A stretch of 64,000 nt of DNA from CAVYXZ01 sp965223835 (GCA_965223835.1 CBDCXQ010000001.1:5766001-5830000), one strand, 5' to 3'. Shown: positions 51,299 through 60,668, counted from the first letter of the stretch. Numbers and translations are program-made. Notes: generated by a model from the letters alone, not told the origin.

Positions 51299-51910
51299 TT
51301 GTCCGACACAATCATTTCACTCGCCCCCTACATCGGGTTCGTGCCCGTTATCTTAGGCATCATTACGGCTATTCTGCTGATTATCTGGTTGTATCTGGTG
51401 TTTGCGCCGGGGCCGCGTGCTGACCGTGCGCCCGAACCACCGCAACCGCAACCCCAGGCAGTACCCCCGCTGCCAGTAGAAAACGATGATACCATTATTG
51501 ACCGGGTCGCGGGTCCGGCCTCCATCACGATTCAGAGTGGATTGCCGAACCCCGGAACCATGCCGTTGCCCGGTACCGAGTTCCGCATCGGGCGGTTTGA
51601 AAGCCCCGAAGTCACCATGTCGTTAGACGAAAAAACTGTCTCGCGCAATCATGCTCAGGTGCGGGCCAACCCCCAGACCGGCGAATATACGCTGGAGGAT
51701 TTGGGCAGCAGCTTTGGCACCTTTATCGTGCAACACACCGGCACCACGACACCGGTCCCACAGGGCCAGGTAGTTCCTTTAACCGACGGGATGGTGGTAC
51801 AATTTGGTCAGGCGGTGCGGGTTCGCTTCAACATTCCTGGGGCCGGTGAGGGCCATTCGACAACACCCCTCCCAACTGTTGATAACGATCCTTACAAAAC
51901 CCAATTCTAA
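51299..51910 (+). CDS. Membrane-anchored FHA domain protein
   Basis: 203 residues from TTG at 51299, chosen because GGAGAG lies eight bases upstream. The N-terminus is outside or very short, then a membrane helix (IGFVPVILGIITAILLIIWLYLVF), a Pro-rich linker and a cytoplasmic FHA domain with RIGRFESPEVTM, VSRNHAQV and LGSSFGTF (Asn of NGT replaced by Phe). It should bind a phosphothreonine made by one of the kinases. It is followed 21 bp later by the second kinase. Confidence 0.85.
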   Translation: MSDTIISLAPYIGFVPVILGIITAILLIIWLYLVFAPGPRADRAPEPPQPQPQAVPPLPVENDDTIIDRVAGPASITIQSGLPNPGTMPLPGTEFRIGRFESPEVTMSLDEKTVSRNHAQVRANPQTGEYTLEDLGSSFGTFIVQHTGTTTPVPQGQVVPLTDGMVVQFGQAVRVRFNIPGAGEGHSTTPLPTVDNDPYKTQF

Positions 51911-51931
51911 GGCGCAGTAAGGCAAACATGG

Positions 51932-54115
51932 ATGTCGACACCATCGGAACTGGCTCCTGGCGATCAGATTAAGAATTACACCCTTGAATCCCAGTTAGGC
52001 AAAGGCGCTTCGGGCGAGGTTTGGAAAGCCAACGACGGCATGAAAACCGTCGCGCTCAAGCTGATGAACCCCGCGCTGATTCAATCGGCGAGTGCGGCCA
52101 AACACATGACTCGCCTGCGCCGCGAGATCGAAGCCCTGCACAATTTGCGCGACCATCCCAATATCCCCACGCTGTATGAGTATGATCTGGAATATTCCCG
52201 TCCCTATCTGGCGATGCAGTTTATCGGCGGCGCCTCGTATGACAAACTGATTAAGTCGGGCGACATTTTGAAAATCCCGCTAAGCCAGCGGCTACATATT
52301 ATTCGTGAACTGGCGATGGCTTTGTATGCGGCCCACAGCGCGGACATCATCCACCGCGACCTCAAACCAGCAAATGTAAGTGGGACCGAAAACCCCTACT
52401 TGCTGGATTTCAGCGTGGCGTTGGATGAATCCGAACTGGACAAAACCCAGGCCAATATCGGCACGCGCCTGTACATGCCCTATGATGGCCTGCAGGACAA
52501 GAAAGGCGATGTCTACGGGTTTGCACTCGTCTGCTATGAGATCATTTTTGGCTCACATGCCATCTTCACCGCCGCCGACAATCAATTGTTGCGGGAAACG
52601 CCGTTTATGCCCATGATGACCGCCGGGGATCGCATCAAGAACAACACCTGGCGGGTGCCTTCAACGTTGCCGGTCGAACAATTGCCGATTGATTTGTTGA
52701 ATAAAGATCTACGACCGCTTGATACGGTGTTTATGCGCGTGTTGGGACCTCATCGCGATCGTTATGAAGATCCGCGCGAATTCGTCGAAGACTTACGCCG
52801 GGCAATCGAGGATGGGGTAGCGCCAATTCAGGCCGCGCCACCACCCCCACCCGAGGAGCCTGAACTGAAGACTACGCCGCTAGAACCTCATCAGCCGCCA
52901 CAGTCAGCCGAGACACCACCGCCCCCTGAGCCAGAACCGGAACCAATATCAGAAGCTGATGCGCAGGCAACAGTTATTGAGGAAGAACCCGTCAGCCAGG
53001 TTGATCTGGAGATGCCGACTATTGTCGAATCGACTGACAATATGCCACTGCCACCCCCACCGCCACCCCCCGCATCTTTAGAACCTGAGCCTGAGTTTGA
53101 GTATGATGAGCAGGCAACGGTCATTGAAGATGTTCCACCCGATATACCCGCAGAGTCGCCCCCAGCCTACCAACGACCAGCACCGGCAGCACCAGCCGTT
53201 ACGCCCGTTCGAGCGGAGAATCTACCAACCGGGACCAATTTCCCGCGGGTGCCAGCCGACGTCGCTGATCACGAGCCGCGCCGACCGCTACCGGTAACTT
53301 ACATCGGCATGGGTGCTGTCATTGTTTTGCTGGTTATCATCATTGCCCTTTTGCTCTTGCGGAATAGGGACGGCAATAATGTGACGATTGCCGGCCTGGC
53401 AACCGACCAAACCGCGACGGCGGCAGCCCTGGCACTGGTGCCGAGTGCGACAATCGAACCCACAACTGAGTTGCCAACACTGACTGAACTACCCGCAACG
53501 CCGACACCGATCCCGCCCACGTCCACCCGTGAACCAACATCGACTTCACGACCAACCGCCACGTTGGAACCGACTGTGACATCTTCCCCAACCGCGACAT
53601 TGATTCCGCCAAGTGACACACCAGAACCTACCGCGACATCCGAACCTGCAACCGCCACGCCGTTACCACCCACTAATACATTGATTCAGCCGAGTGATAC
53701 ACCGGAACCAACCGCTACGCTCACGCGGTTCCCGACTGCCACGCGTCAACCAACGGCTACCCGTGTACCTACTGAGATAGGCGACGCTGAACTGAGCAAT
53801 TCACTGCTGGAAAATCTCACACTTTTGCGCGAGGCGATCAGTGACGATCAGGATTATCAATGTGAAACGGTTGTCGCAGTTTATGCGCATATCGAAGCAC
53901 GAGTCTTGAACGAAGATGCGTTTGAAGATATCTCCGACTACATCACCTTTGGCGGATTCATTTTGGGTGAGATGGAGCCTATTTATGAGGGATTCTGTCA
54001 GGAAGCCGCCGTCAACGGGGTCCGCTTACCCGCTGAATTTGCAGCAGATAGCAATGATCTGAGTATGCAGTTGGGCTTTTTGATCACCGTTTTGGAAGGC
54101 AACACGAGTGAGTAA
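51932..54115 (+). CDS. Second transmembrane Ser/Thr kinase, atypical activation segment
   Basis: 727 residues. The kinase domain (~10-290) keeps the Gly loop (GKGASGEVW), Lys of VALKLM and HRDLKPANV, but the DFG motif is DFS and the usual APE at the end of the activation segment is missing (RLYMPYDGLQ). It may be weak, differently regulated or a pseudokinase. A Pro-rich segment with repeated QATVIEE-like units (residues ~300-420) offers Thr for phosphorylation and FHA binding. After one membrane helix (~455-475) comes a Thr/Pro-rich external stalk and a C-terminal helical domain. RBS AAGG. Co-transcribed with the FHA gene. Confidence 0.85.
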   Translation: MSTPSELAPGDQIKNYTLESQLGKGASGEVWKANDGMKTVALKLMNPALIQSASAAKHMTRLRREIEALHNLRDHPNIPTLYEYDLEYSRPYLAMQFIGGASYDKLIKSGDILKIPLSQRLHIIRELAMALYAAHSADIIHRDLKPANVSGTENPYLLDFSVALDESELDKTQANIGTRLYMPYDGLQDKKGDVYGFALVCYEIIFGSHAIFTAADNQLLRETPFMPMMTAGDRIKNNTWRVPSTLPVEQLPIDLLNKDLRPLDTVFMRVLGPHRDRYEDPREFVEDLRRAIEDGVAPIQAAPPPPPEEPELKTTPLEPHQPPQSAETPPPPEPEPEPISEADAQATVIEEEPVSQVDLEMPTIVESTDNMPLPPPPPPPASLEPEPEFEYDEQATVIEDVPPDIPAESPPAYQRPAPAAPAVTPVRAENLPTGTNFPRVPADVADHEPRRPLPVTYIGMGAVIVLLVIIIALLLLRNRDGNNVTIAGLATDQTATAAALALVPSATIEPTTELPTLTELPATPTPIPPTSTREPTSTSRPTATLEPTVTSSPTATLIPPSDTPEPTATSEPATATPLPPTNTLIQPSDTPEPTATLTRFPTATRQPTATRVPTEIGDAELSNSLLENLTLLREAISDDQDYQCETVVAVYAHIEARVLNEDAFEDISDYITFGGFILGEMEPIYEGFCQEAAVNGVRLPAEFAADSNDLSMQLGFLITVLEGNTSE

Positions 54116-54185
54116 ATTGGAAAACAACCGGGCGCCAGCCTCGTCGGCTTAGTGACTCATTCTCAACCTGCTATGCCATTCAGCA

Positions 54186-54191
54186 TATAAT
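54186..54191 (+). promoter_or_regulatory. Candidate -10 box (TATAAT)
   Basis: TATAAT 33 bp before the ATG of the next gene; no clear -35. Confidence 0.4.
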
Positions 54192-54224
54192 AGTTAACAA
54201 CGACATACACAAGCGAGGTTGATT

Positions 54225-54632
54225 ATGGGTCTCATTGATATTATCGTGCGCCTGTTGCTGGGCCTGTTTTCGCTCTTCTTCTTTGGTGTGAGTGCGGTTC
54301 CGCAGCGTCCGCCCGAACCCCCACCAGCTGCCTTCTATTCGGTTCCATCCCTTATCGAGGAAGCCACCGTCAATATCATGGAATCCCAGCCGGTACAGGT
54401 GAGCATAACGGTGCGCGGTCAACACCCAGATGGCTGTGAATTGCCCGTTATCGTTGAGCAAACGCGCAGCGACAACAACATTACGCTCTCGATCTACCGT
54501 GAACTACCCGGCGACATCATGTGTCCGATGATTTTGCAACCATATGAGGACACCATTGTGCTGGAAGGGAACTTTGCACCCGGTTCTTACGTCATTACAG
54601 TGAATGACCTGGTGGTCGAGTTCGCAATTTAG
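54225..54632 (+). CDS. Small membrane-anchored protein, unknown function
   Basis: 135 residues from ATG at 54225 (GAGG six bases upstream; the in-frame TTG at 54219 overlaps it). A signal-anchor or signal peptide (IIVRLLLGLFSLFFFGVSA) leads to a Pro-rich stretch and a beta-sandwich with two Cys (HPDGCELPV, GDIMCPMIL) that may form a disulfide. No known domain. It lies 20 bp before the DUF4139 gene, likely the same operon. Confidence 0.7.
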   Translation: MGLIDIIVRLLLGLFSLFFFGVSAVPQRPPEPPPAAFYSVPSLIEEATVNIMESQPVQVSITVRGQHPDGCELPVIVEQTRSDNNITLSIYRELPGDIMCPMILQPYEDTIVLEGNFAPGSYVITVNDLVVEFAI

Positions 54633-54652
54633 CTTAAGGAGAATCCAAAACG

Positions 54653-56086
54653 ATGCGTAAGTTACTTTTTTTAGCGCTGGTCTTGCTATTGATGGTGGTG
54701 CCCATGACTCATGCTCAAGACGATAGTGAACGGCTCAGCCTGACGATCTACAATCAGGGGACCGCATTGGTCCAGGATGTGCGTACCTTCGAACTGGAAA
54801 CCGGCCTGAATACGCTCGATTTTACGGATGTAGCCGCCAGCATTGACGCGACCTCGGTGGTATTCAAATCGCTCGCCAACCCGGACGAGGTGCTGGTACT
54901 GGAACAGAATTTCATCTTCGATCTGGTAGGCAGTGGGGCGCTCTTGAATCGCTATCTGGACGAGACGATCAGCATCACCACCGACGATGGCATCACCTTT
55001 TCCGGCCAACTGCTCAGTGGGCGGAATAACGAGGTGATCCTGCGCGGTAATGACGGGCAGATTTCGGTCGTGAGCCTGAGCAAAGTTCGTAACATGCAAT
55101 TCCCTAACCTGCCGGATGGCCTCATCACGCGCCCGACCCTGCGCTGGCTGCTGGAAAGCGGTGTCGCTGGTTCGGAGCCGGTGGAGCTAACCTATCTGAC
55201 CGGTGGCATCAATTGGACGGCGGACTATAACGTCCTGGTCAATGCCGACAGTGATGCGTTGGACCTCAATGGCTGGGTCACACTCACCAATACCAGCGGC
55301 GCGAGTTACGAGGATGCGCAGGTGAAGTTGGTCGCGGGGGATGTTAACCGCTTGCCAGAACCCCAGGCCCAATTCCGGGAGCAGGAGTTGATGTTCGCAG
55401 GAGCCGCCGATGCAGCGGCACCACGCGTCGAACAGCGGGAATTCTTCGAGTATCAACTCTATGAAGTCGTGCGGCGCGTGTCGGTGGCTGACAATGAAAC
55501 CAAGCAGGTCGAATTCGTCACCGGTACCGGCGTGCCAGCCAATACCTTCTTTGTCTACAATGCCAATATCGGCTTTGGTGGTTACTTCGGCCCCATCACT
55601 GACCAGAGTTATGGCGTGACCGGCGTGACCGATGTGCAAAGCTGGCTGGAATTCTCCACTGGCGAGGACGAGGGCCTCGGTGCTGACTTGCCCGCGGGAC
55701 GTATCCGCGTGTATCAGGAAGACGTTGATGGCGCAGCGTTGTTGATCGGCGAGAATCGGATTGACCATACGCCGGAAGGCGAAGATGTCAAAATCTACCT
55801 GGGCAATGCCTTTGATCTCGTCGGCGAACATACCCAAACCAACTTCCAGTTGATTACTCGTAACGTGTTGGAAGAAACGTATGAGATCAAGCTGCGCAAT
55901 CGTAAAGACAGCGAAGCCGTTGAAATTCGTGTACCGGAAAAGCTGTTCCGCTGGAGCAATTGGGAAATCTTGAATGCGTCCGACGAATTCTCGCAGGTCG
56001 ATTCATCCACTATTGAATTCCGCGTCACCGTCGAACCGGGGCAGGAAAAGGTCATTACTTACACGGTTCGTTATAGCTGGCCCTAA
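54653..56086 (+). CDS. Secreted DUF4139 domain protein
   Basis: 477 residues. The signal peptide (LLFLALVLLLMVVPMTHA) is followed by the DUF4139 pattern: LTIYNQGTALVQDVRTFEL near the start, VELTYLTGGINWTADYNV and WVTLTNTSGASYEDAQVKLVAG in the middle, and QTNFQLITRNVLEETYEI near the end. The family's function is unknown; it is beta-rich and extracytoplasmic. RBS AAGGAGAAT. Confidence 0.85.
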   Translation: MRKLLFLALVLLLMVVPMTHAQDDSERLSLTIYNQGTALVQDVRTFELETGLNTLDFTDVAASIDATSVVFKSLANPDEVLVLEQNFIFDLVGSGALLNRYLDETISITTDDGITFSGQLLSGRNNEVILRGNDGQISVVSLSKVRNMQFPNLPDGLITRPTLRWLLESGVAGSEPVELTYLTGGINWTADYNVLVNADSDALDLNGWVTLTNTSGASYEDAQVKLVAGDVNRLPEPQAQFREQELMFAGAADAAAPRVEQREFFEYQLYEVVRRVSVADNETKQVEFVTGTGVPANTFFVYNANIGFGGYFGPITDQSYGVTGVTDVQSWLEFSTGEDEGLGADLPAGRIRVYQEDVDGAALLIGENRIDHTPEGEDVKIYLGNAFDLVGEHTQTNFQLITRNVLEETYEIKLRNRKDSEAVEIRVPEKLFRWSNWEILNASDEFSQVDSSTIEFRVTVEPGQEKVITYTVRYSWP

Positions 56087-56120
56087 TCAGTTGCCAGTTC
56101 TCAGTCATGAGTTTGCAATC

Positions 56121-56153
56121 ACCCCCAATCCCTCTGTGGTGCGGGGGGTTTTT
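56121..56153 (+). terminator. Terminator after the DUF4139 gene
   Basis: ACCCCC at 56121-56126 pairs with GGGGGT (56144-56149), followed by a T-run to 56153. Confidence 0.7.
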
Positions 56154-56310
56154 GTTGTCGCCAACATTCTCACCTCGCTCTCTGTCGAAACCGCACCGCA
56201 TTTGTGCTAGAATTCACGCAGAGAAAAGCATCCAACTTGTCAGCAACCAGCGTTTCAGTAATGCATGAAGCTGAAATGCTGAAATGCTAATCAGCTAACA
56301 GGCTAATCTT

Positions 56311-57063
56311 ATGGAAGCGCTCAACTTTTCATTTTTCGTCTCAGTCATTGCCGCTGCTGTGACGGGCACCTTCGCCGTGATGATCCTGCGCCGCTGGTGG
56401 CACAAGCGCAAACCCCATCATTTCGCCTGGGGCGTGGGCATGACGCTCTACTTCCTCGGCACCCTCAGCCAGGTGATTCTGGCGCTGACGTGGAGTCCGC
56501 TTTTCTTCGCGTTATGGTACTGGTCTGGCGCAATTATGGTCGCAGCGTGGCTGGGTCAGGGCACCGTGTACCTGCTGTGGCGCAAGGGCAATATCGCCCG
56601 CAACATCATGATGGCGCTCATTCTGGTGGGGGTGATGACGCTGCCCTGGACGTTGTTTCTCACCCCGTTTGATAGCAGTGCCTGGCATCCTGGTGCCGAC
56701 ATGACCGAGATCTACCGGGAGATTATGCCACCGGGTCGGGGCACGGTGCGCAGTTTTTCGCCGGTAATGAATATCTGGGGCACGATTGCGCTGGTGGGCG
56801 GGGCCATCTATTCCGCTATGCTCTTTCGTCGCAAACAAATCATGCGCAACCGCATGATCGGCAACTGGTTGATCGCCGCTGGTGGCCTGATGCCAGCAGT
56901 TGCGGGCGCACTGATCCGACTGGGCGATCCGTCGTTCAAGTATCTGGGTGAGATGACAGGAGCGATTCTCATCTTTGTCGGCTACATCATGGCAACGACG
57001 ATTCCGGCAGTGAATGAAGGCACGCAAACATCCCAGCAATTATCCGAAAGCGCCGGTGACTAA
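56311..57063 (+). CDS. Seven-helix membrane protein, unknown function
   Basis: 250 residues with about seven membrane helices (first near 8-28 FSFFVSVIAAAVTGTFAVMIL; last near 215-237). Basic loops (RRWWHKRKPHH) suggest the usual inside-positive topology. No domain recognised. The start ATG is preceded by a region of short repeats (GCTGAAAT twice in tandem, then GCTAAT twice) and no strong RBS. Confidence 0.7.
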   Translation: MEALNFSFFVSVIAAAVTGTFAVMILRRWWHKRKPHHFAWGVGMTLYFLGTLSQVILALTWSPLFFALWYWSGAIMVAAWLGQGTVYLLWRKGNIARNIMMALILVGVMTLPWTLFLTPFDSSAWHPGADMTEIYREIMPPGRGTVRSFSPVMNIWGTIALVGGAIYSAMLFRRKQIMRNRMIGNWLIAAGGLMPAVAGALIRLGDPSFKYLGEMTGAILIFVGYIMATTIPAVNEGTQTSQQLSESAGD

Positions 57064-57152
57064 AATTATTGGTGTCATACCCCTATAACGGTTACGAAGC
57101 GGGGTGGCTCAATGTGAGTCACCCTTTGCAGGTTTCGCTTGTGGCGCTGGGA

Positions 57153-57479
57153 TCAGGCTGGAACTTTGGCGCCCAGTGGCCCATGGGTGATTTTGCTCAG
57201 CGCTTCATCCGGCGTGAACATTTTGGCATTCAGGTTCGTAAGGGTAGGATGTGATGCGAAACCCTGGATGTCATCGCTGTTGACGAAAGCCTGGGCCGCT
57301 TCTCGGCTCTCGAATAGATAAATACCCCCGGCTTCCCGGTCAGCCTCATTCATCAGCCAGACTTTCCAGACCAGTCCCGGTACAGCGGCGATGGCTTTGG
57401 CATCGTCTGGCGTCAGGAGCTTCATAATATCGGCTACCGATGTGAACTGATAATTAATCTGCAAAATTGTTTTGGACAT
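57153..57479 (-). CDS. YdhR-type putative monooxygenase
   Basis: 108 residues from ATG at 57479 (AAGGAACA upstream; a longer frame has no RBS). It is one ferredoxin-like domain of the YdhR family: ILQINYQFTSVADIMKLLTPDDAKAIAAVPGLVWKVWLMNEADREAGGIYLF in segments, ending FTPDEALSKITHGPLG. YdhR proteins form dimers and are guessed to oxygenate small aromatic compounds, without proof. It is divergent from the STAND ATPase regulator at 57678, which could regulate it. Confidence 0.82.
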   Translation of the reverse strand: MSKTILQINYQFTSVADIMKLLTPDDAKAIAAVPGLVWKVWLMNEADREAGGIYLFESREAAQAFVNSDDIQGFASHPTLTNLNAKMFTPDEALSKITHGPLGAKVPA

Positions 57480-57677
57480 GATCGTGTTCCTTTTTAAACC
57501 GATGACTCGCAGTCTAAGCGACCTGATATGCCCTGTCATGATGAGCCGATGATGAAATTATGATAATTTCATGGAGTCTGTTGACTGCCTGAAGCTACGA
57601 CGCTATTGTAGATAGACTTCAACAGTATTTTGCTGTGCAACCTCGATATGCTGGTCTAGTGGTGGGAGGGATAGCCC

Positions 57678-59615
57678 ATGCCACGTTTACGAGATCGGTT
57701 GGGTCAGCAAGCCACACAAAACTTTGTTGGTCGCAGGCAAGAAATCGAAAAGCTGCTCTATCTGGTTGGCGATGGCAAGATCCCGGTTGTGTTTGTGCAT
57801 GGTATCGGCGGCATCGGCAAATCCAGCTTGCTCAACATGTTTGCTGCCGAAGCGCAGGCCCATGGACCAGTGGTCATCCGGCTGGACTGCCGCACAATCA
57901 AGCCTTCCCCGGATGGGTTCCTGCGCGAACTCAACAAGGCGATTGGTGGTGATTCTACCGATGTTGAACAGGTGGCGGCGCGGTTGAACCAGGTCGGTGA
58001 GCGCGTAATTCTGACGCTGGATACTTACGAGGTGTTTCGCATGATGGATACCTGGCTGCGGCAGGTGTTCATCCCGGCGTTGACTGATTCCGTTCACGTG
58101 GTTTTATGCGGTCGTGAAGCGCCGCTTTTGGCCTGGTATACAACACCCGGCTGGGAGGGCATGTTCCACAGCATTAATCTTGGTCCGCTGAAATATGAAG
58201 AGTCGGAGGCGCTGCTGCTCCAGTGTGGGGTTGCTGAAACGGATATTCAGAAGGTGATCCTGTTTACACATGGTCATCCTCTGGCGTTGAAGCTTGCAGC
58301 CGCAACCATTACCGAACGTCCCGACGTGAATCTGAAAGAAGTCGAAAGCCAGCATGTCGTTACCGAACTCACACAACTCTACATGGCCGATGTGCCGGAC
58401 CCCGTGTCACGACTGGCGCTGGAGGCTGCTTCAGTCATTCGTCGCACAACCCACTCGTTGCTGGGGGCTATGCTACCTGAAATTGCGCCCAACGATGCCT
58501 GTGATCGACTGCAAGCGCTCCCCTTCGTGGATAGCGCGAGTGATGGCCTGATGATTCACGATCTGGTACAACAAGCCATCGCCACCTGCCTGCGTTCGAC
58601 TGATCCAGAGCGATACTATCACTACCGCCGTTTGGCGTGGCATCAACTGCGTTCGGAATTCTCGATTGGATCACGGGCAGCGGTCTGGCGTTACACCGCC
58701 GATATGCTGTATTTGATCGATCATCCGGGGATTCATGAGGTGTTTTTTCCAACAGACGTTCATCTGTATGCGGTAGAACCCGCAACCCCAAACGATAAGG
58801 ACTCTGTTTTGGCGATAACGCTTCGGCATCGTGGGGCGGAAATGTCCGATATTATTCAATATTGGTGGCAGATTCAGCCAGGTGCGTTTTATGTCGTGCG
58901 TGGACGCACCCCGGAAATCGCCGGCTATTACTGTATGTTGAAAGTGCCTCCGCTCACAGATGGCGCACAATTTAAGGACCAGATCACTCACGCATGGTGG
59001 CAGCACTTGCAGGCAAACCCTATCCCGGAGCGGCAGTTAGCGCTGTTTGATTTAGGCGGCCTGGATGCCGAGACTGGCGAAGTGCCTTCCGCCGTTCAGG
59101 GTAGTATATGGCTGGATATTAAGCGTACCTATATGGAATTTCCGCAAACACGCCGGGTATATTCGATCTTTCGGCACGCAGAAATCTGGACACCTGTATT
59201 GGAGTCACTCGGCTTTAGCGACCTTGAACCAGCGCAATTAGACGACACGTGGTATACCACTGTGGTCAACGATTTTGGTCCGCAGCTTGTCCCTGGCTGG
59301 ATGGCAGATCTCGTAGACGCGCAGCTAGGAACCACACCGCCAGTTGTGCTGGATGTGGAAGCACGGGCGCTGCGAATGGGAAGCACAAGCGCCGGACTCA
59401 CGCCGCTTGAATTTGAACTGATGCGTTATTTGATTCAAAATGAAGAAAAAGCGATCTCCCGCGACGAACTGCTCAACGCAGTCTGGGGCTACGAATATAC
59501 CGGTGGCAGCAATGTTGTAGACGGGATGGTGCGTTCGCTGCGGAAAAAACTTGGCGATTACGCCGATTGTATTGAAACGGTGTCTGGATTGGGTTATAAA
59601 CTGTGCTGGAGATAA
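57678..59615 (+). CDS. STAND ATPase with OmpR-type DNA-binding C-terminus
   Basis: 645 residues. N-terminal NB-ARC/NACHT-like ATPase: FVGRRQEIEKLL, P-loop VHGIGGIGKSSLLNMF near residue 43, Walker B-like VILTLDTYEVF, HGHPLALKLAA motif. A middle region (~360-530) resembles an acyltransferase (GNAT-like; RRVYSIFRHAEIWTPVLESLGF). The last ~80 residues are a winged helix of the OmpR/PhoB type (LTPLEFELMRYLIQNEEKAISRDELL, VVDGMVRSLRKKLGD, VSGLGYKL). The DNA-binding part is normally N-terminal in STAND regulators, so C-terminal placement is unusual. RBS GGAGGG. Likely an ATP-dependent transcription regulator. Confidence 0.82.
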   Translation: MPRLRDRLGQQATQNFVGRRQEIEKLLYLVGDGKIPVVFVHGIGGIGKSSLLNMFAAEAQAHGPVVIRLDCRTIKPSPDGFLRELNKAIGGDSTDVEQVAARLNQVGERVILTLDTYEVFRMMDTWLRQVFIPALTDSVHVVLCGREAPLLAWYTTPGWEGMFHSINLGPLKYEESEALLLQCGVAETDIQKVILFTHGHPLALKLAAATITERPDVNLKEVESQHVVTELTQLYMADVPDPVSRLALEAASVIRRTTHSLLGAMLPEIAPNDACDRLQALPFVDSASDGLMIHDLVQQAIATCLRSTDPERYYHYRRLAWHQLRSEFSIGSRAAVWRYTADMLYLIDHPGIHEVFFPTDVHLYAVEPATPNDKDSVLAITLRHRGAEMSDIIQYWWQIQPGAFYVVRGRTPEIAGYYCMLKVPPLTDGAQFKDQITHAWWQHLQANPIPERQLALFDLGGLDAETGEVPSAVQGSIWLDIKRTYMEFPQTRRVYSIFRHAEIWTPVLESLGFSDLEPAQLDDTWYTTVVNDFGPQLVPGWMADLVDAQLGTTPPVVLDVEARALRMGSTSAGLTPLEFELMRYLIQNEEKAISRDELLNAVWGYEYTGGSNVVDGMVRSLRKKLGDYADCIETVSGLGYKLCWR

Positions 59616-59768
59616 CGAGCAGATGATTATTCCGATTTCAAGCCACACGGACAAAATACGCTGGCCTGGATTTGATGTCAGGCATTAATCACCAGATAAT
59701 ATACCCTCCGTCCCTTCAGATACCCCCAATGCGTTGAGGGAGGAAGGCGGGGGCGGATAATAAACTCC

Positions 59769-60290
59769 ATGACCAACAAACCCGCCCAGAAGCCGGACCC
59801 CTTCGCCCCAATCACACGCGGCAATCGCTATCTCATCCTCGCGCTGCTGCTGGCGCTGCTGCTGTTTATCATCGTATCCATCATCGACACCGCGCAGCGT
59901 TTCCCCCAGGTCTGGCTGTATGTCATCCTGCGTGACCTGCACTTCAATCTCTCACGATTAGGGTTGGGGGTGGCGGCAGTGATGGCCGGGCTGGGCGTTT
60001 ACATCGGCATTATTCGCAAAGGCGATGTCACCCGTTTATTCCGCTACGCAACTTACATCGTTTTTGGCACGATGCTGCTCCAGGCGCTGATCGGCGTCGT
60101 GATGGTTGCGCTTCAGGGGCGGCCCCGGCAGGATGTACATCTCATCTATGGCATGGCGAGTGTGCTGGCGTTGCCGTTTTTTATTTTCGTGGAAACCACC
60201 GCCAAAAAACGTCCGGCGATGGGCAGTTATATCTGGGGTTTTACGCTGCTCTTGGGGGTTATCGTTCGCAGTATTATGACTGGCGCTTAA
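59769..60290 (+). CDS. Membrane protein, unknown function
   Basis: 173 residues with four or five hydrophobic helices (YLILALLLALLLFIIVSIIDTAQ; VAAVMAGLGVYIGII; VFGTMLLQALIGVVMVAL; VLALPFFIFVETTA; FTLLLGVIVRSIM). No recognised family, and the RBS (GGGGGCGG) is distant. Convergent with the glutaredoxin-like gene, ending nine bp before it. Confidence 0.65.
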   Translation: MTNKPAQKPDPFAPITRGNRYLILALLLALLLFIIVSIIDTAQRFPQVWLYVILRDLHFNLSRLGLGVAAVMAGLGVYIGIIRKGDVTRLFRYATYIVFGTMLLQALIGVVMVALQGRPRQDVHLIYGMASVLALPFFIFVETTAKKRPAMGSYIWGFTLLLGVIVRSIMTGA

Positions 60291-60299
60291 ACCGGCGCT

Positions 60300-60668
60300 T
60301 CATAGCACGGCAATAATGCGCAGGACAAAAAACACCAGCAACGCGATGAAGATATACTGTGGCGCACTGCCAATCAATTGCGCTTTCCAGGGAACCGCGT
60401 AACCGGACTCCCGCAATTTGGCCTTCAGTTGCCCACTGCTCGGCTCGGTCAACGTGCTGCCATCAGGAAATACCAGCGTTGGCACGCTTTCATAGCCATC
60501 GTTGATTTCACGCACCCGGTCACGGGCGGTTGGCTCCTGCTGGATGTTGATATACGCGTATTCAACCTGACTCTGATCAAGCATACCTAATACTGGACCC
60601 ACCATCAAACAGGCAGGATGTCCATAGACGATTATCTTTTCACTTGCCGTCATCGCCATCTCTTTCAT
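60300..60668 (-). CDS. Glutaredoxin-like protein with C-terminal membrane anchor
   Basis: 122 residues (the ATG five codons later, with GAAAGAG, is an equally likely start). A glutaredoxin fold: IIVYGHPACLMV with a single Cys where CxxC is usual, the cis-Pro loop ESVPTLVFPDG and the helix GQLKAKL. The last ~25 residues (YIFIALLVFFVLRIIAVL) are a membrane helix. A single active-site Cys fits monothiol or mycoredoxin-like action; the distal Cys is replaced by Val. The membrane tail is unusual. Confidence 0.8.
   Translation of the reverse strand: MKEMAMTASEKIIVYGHPACLMVGPVLGMLDQSQVEYAYINIQQEPTARDRVREINDGYESVPTLVFPDGSTLTEPSSGQLKAKLRESGYAVPWKAQLIGSAPQYIFIALLVFFVLRIIAVL

Noticed and set aside
53440..53780. 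Non-coding minisatellite
   Set aside because: Repeats such as ACCGAACCAACC-type stretches encode the Thr/Pro-rich stalk of the second kinase in one open frame.
24009..54115. Type VI secretion system
   Set aside because: Kinase, phosphatase and FHA genes suggest it, but no TssJ, TssL, TssM, ClpV or Hcp-type gene is present, while DUF4157, DUF4255, LysM adaptor, gpJ and Afp15-type AAA define an eCIS.
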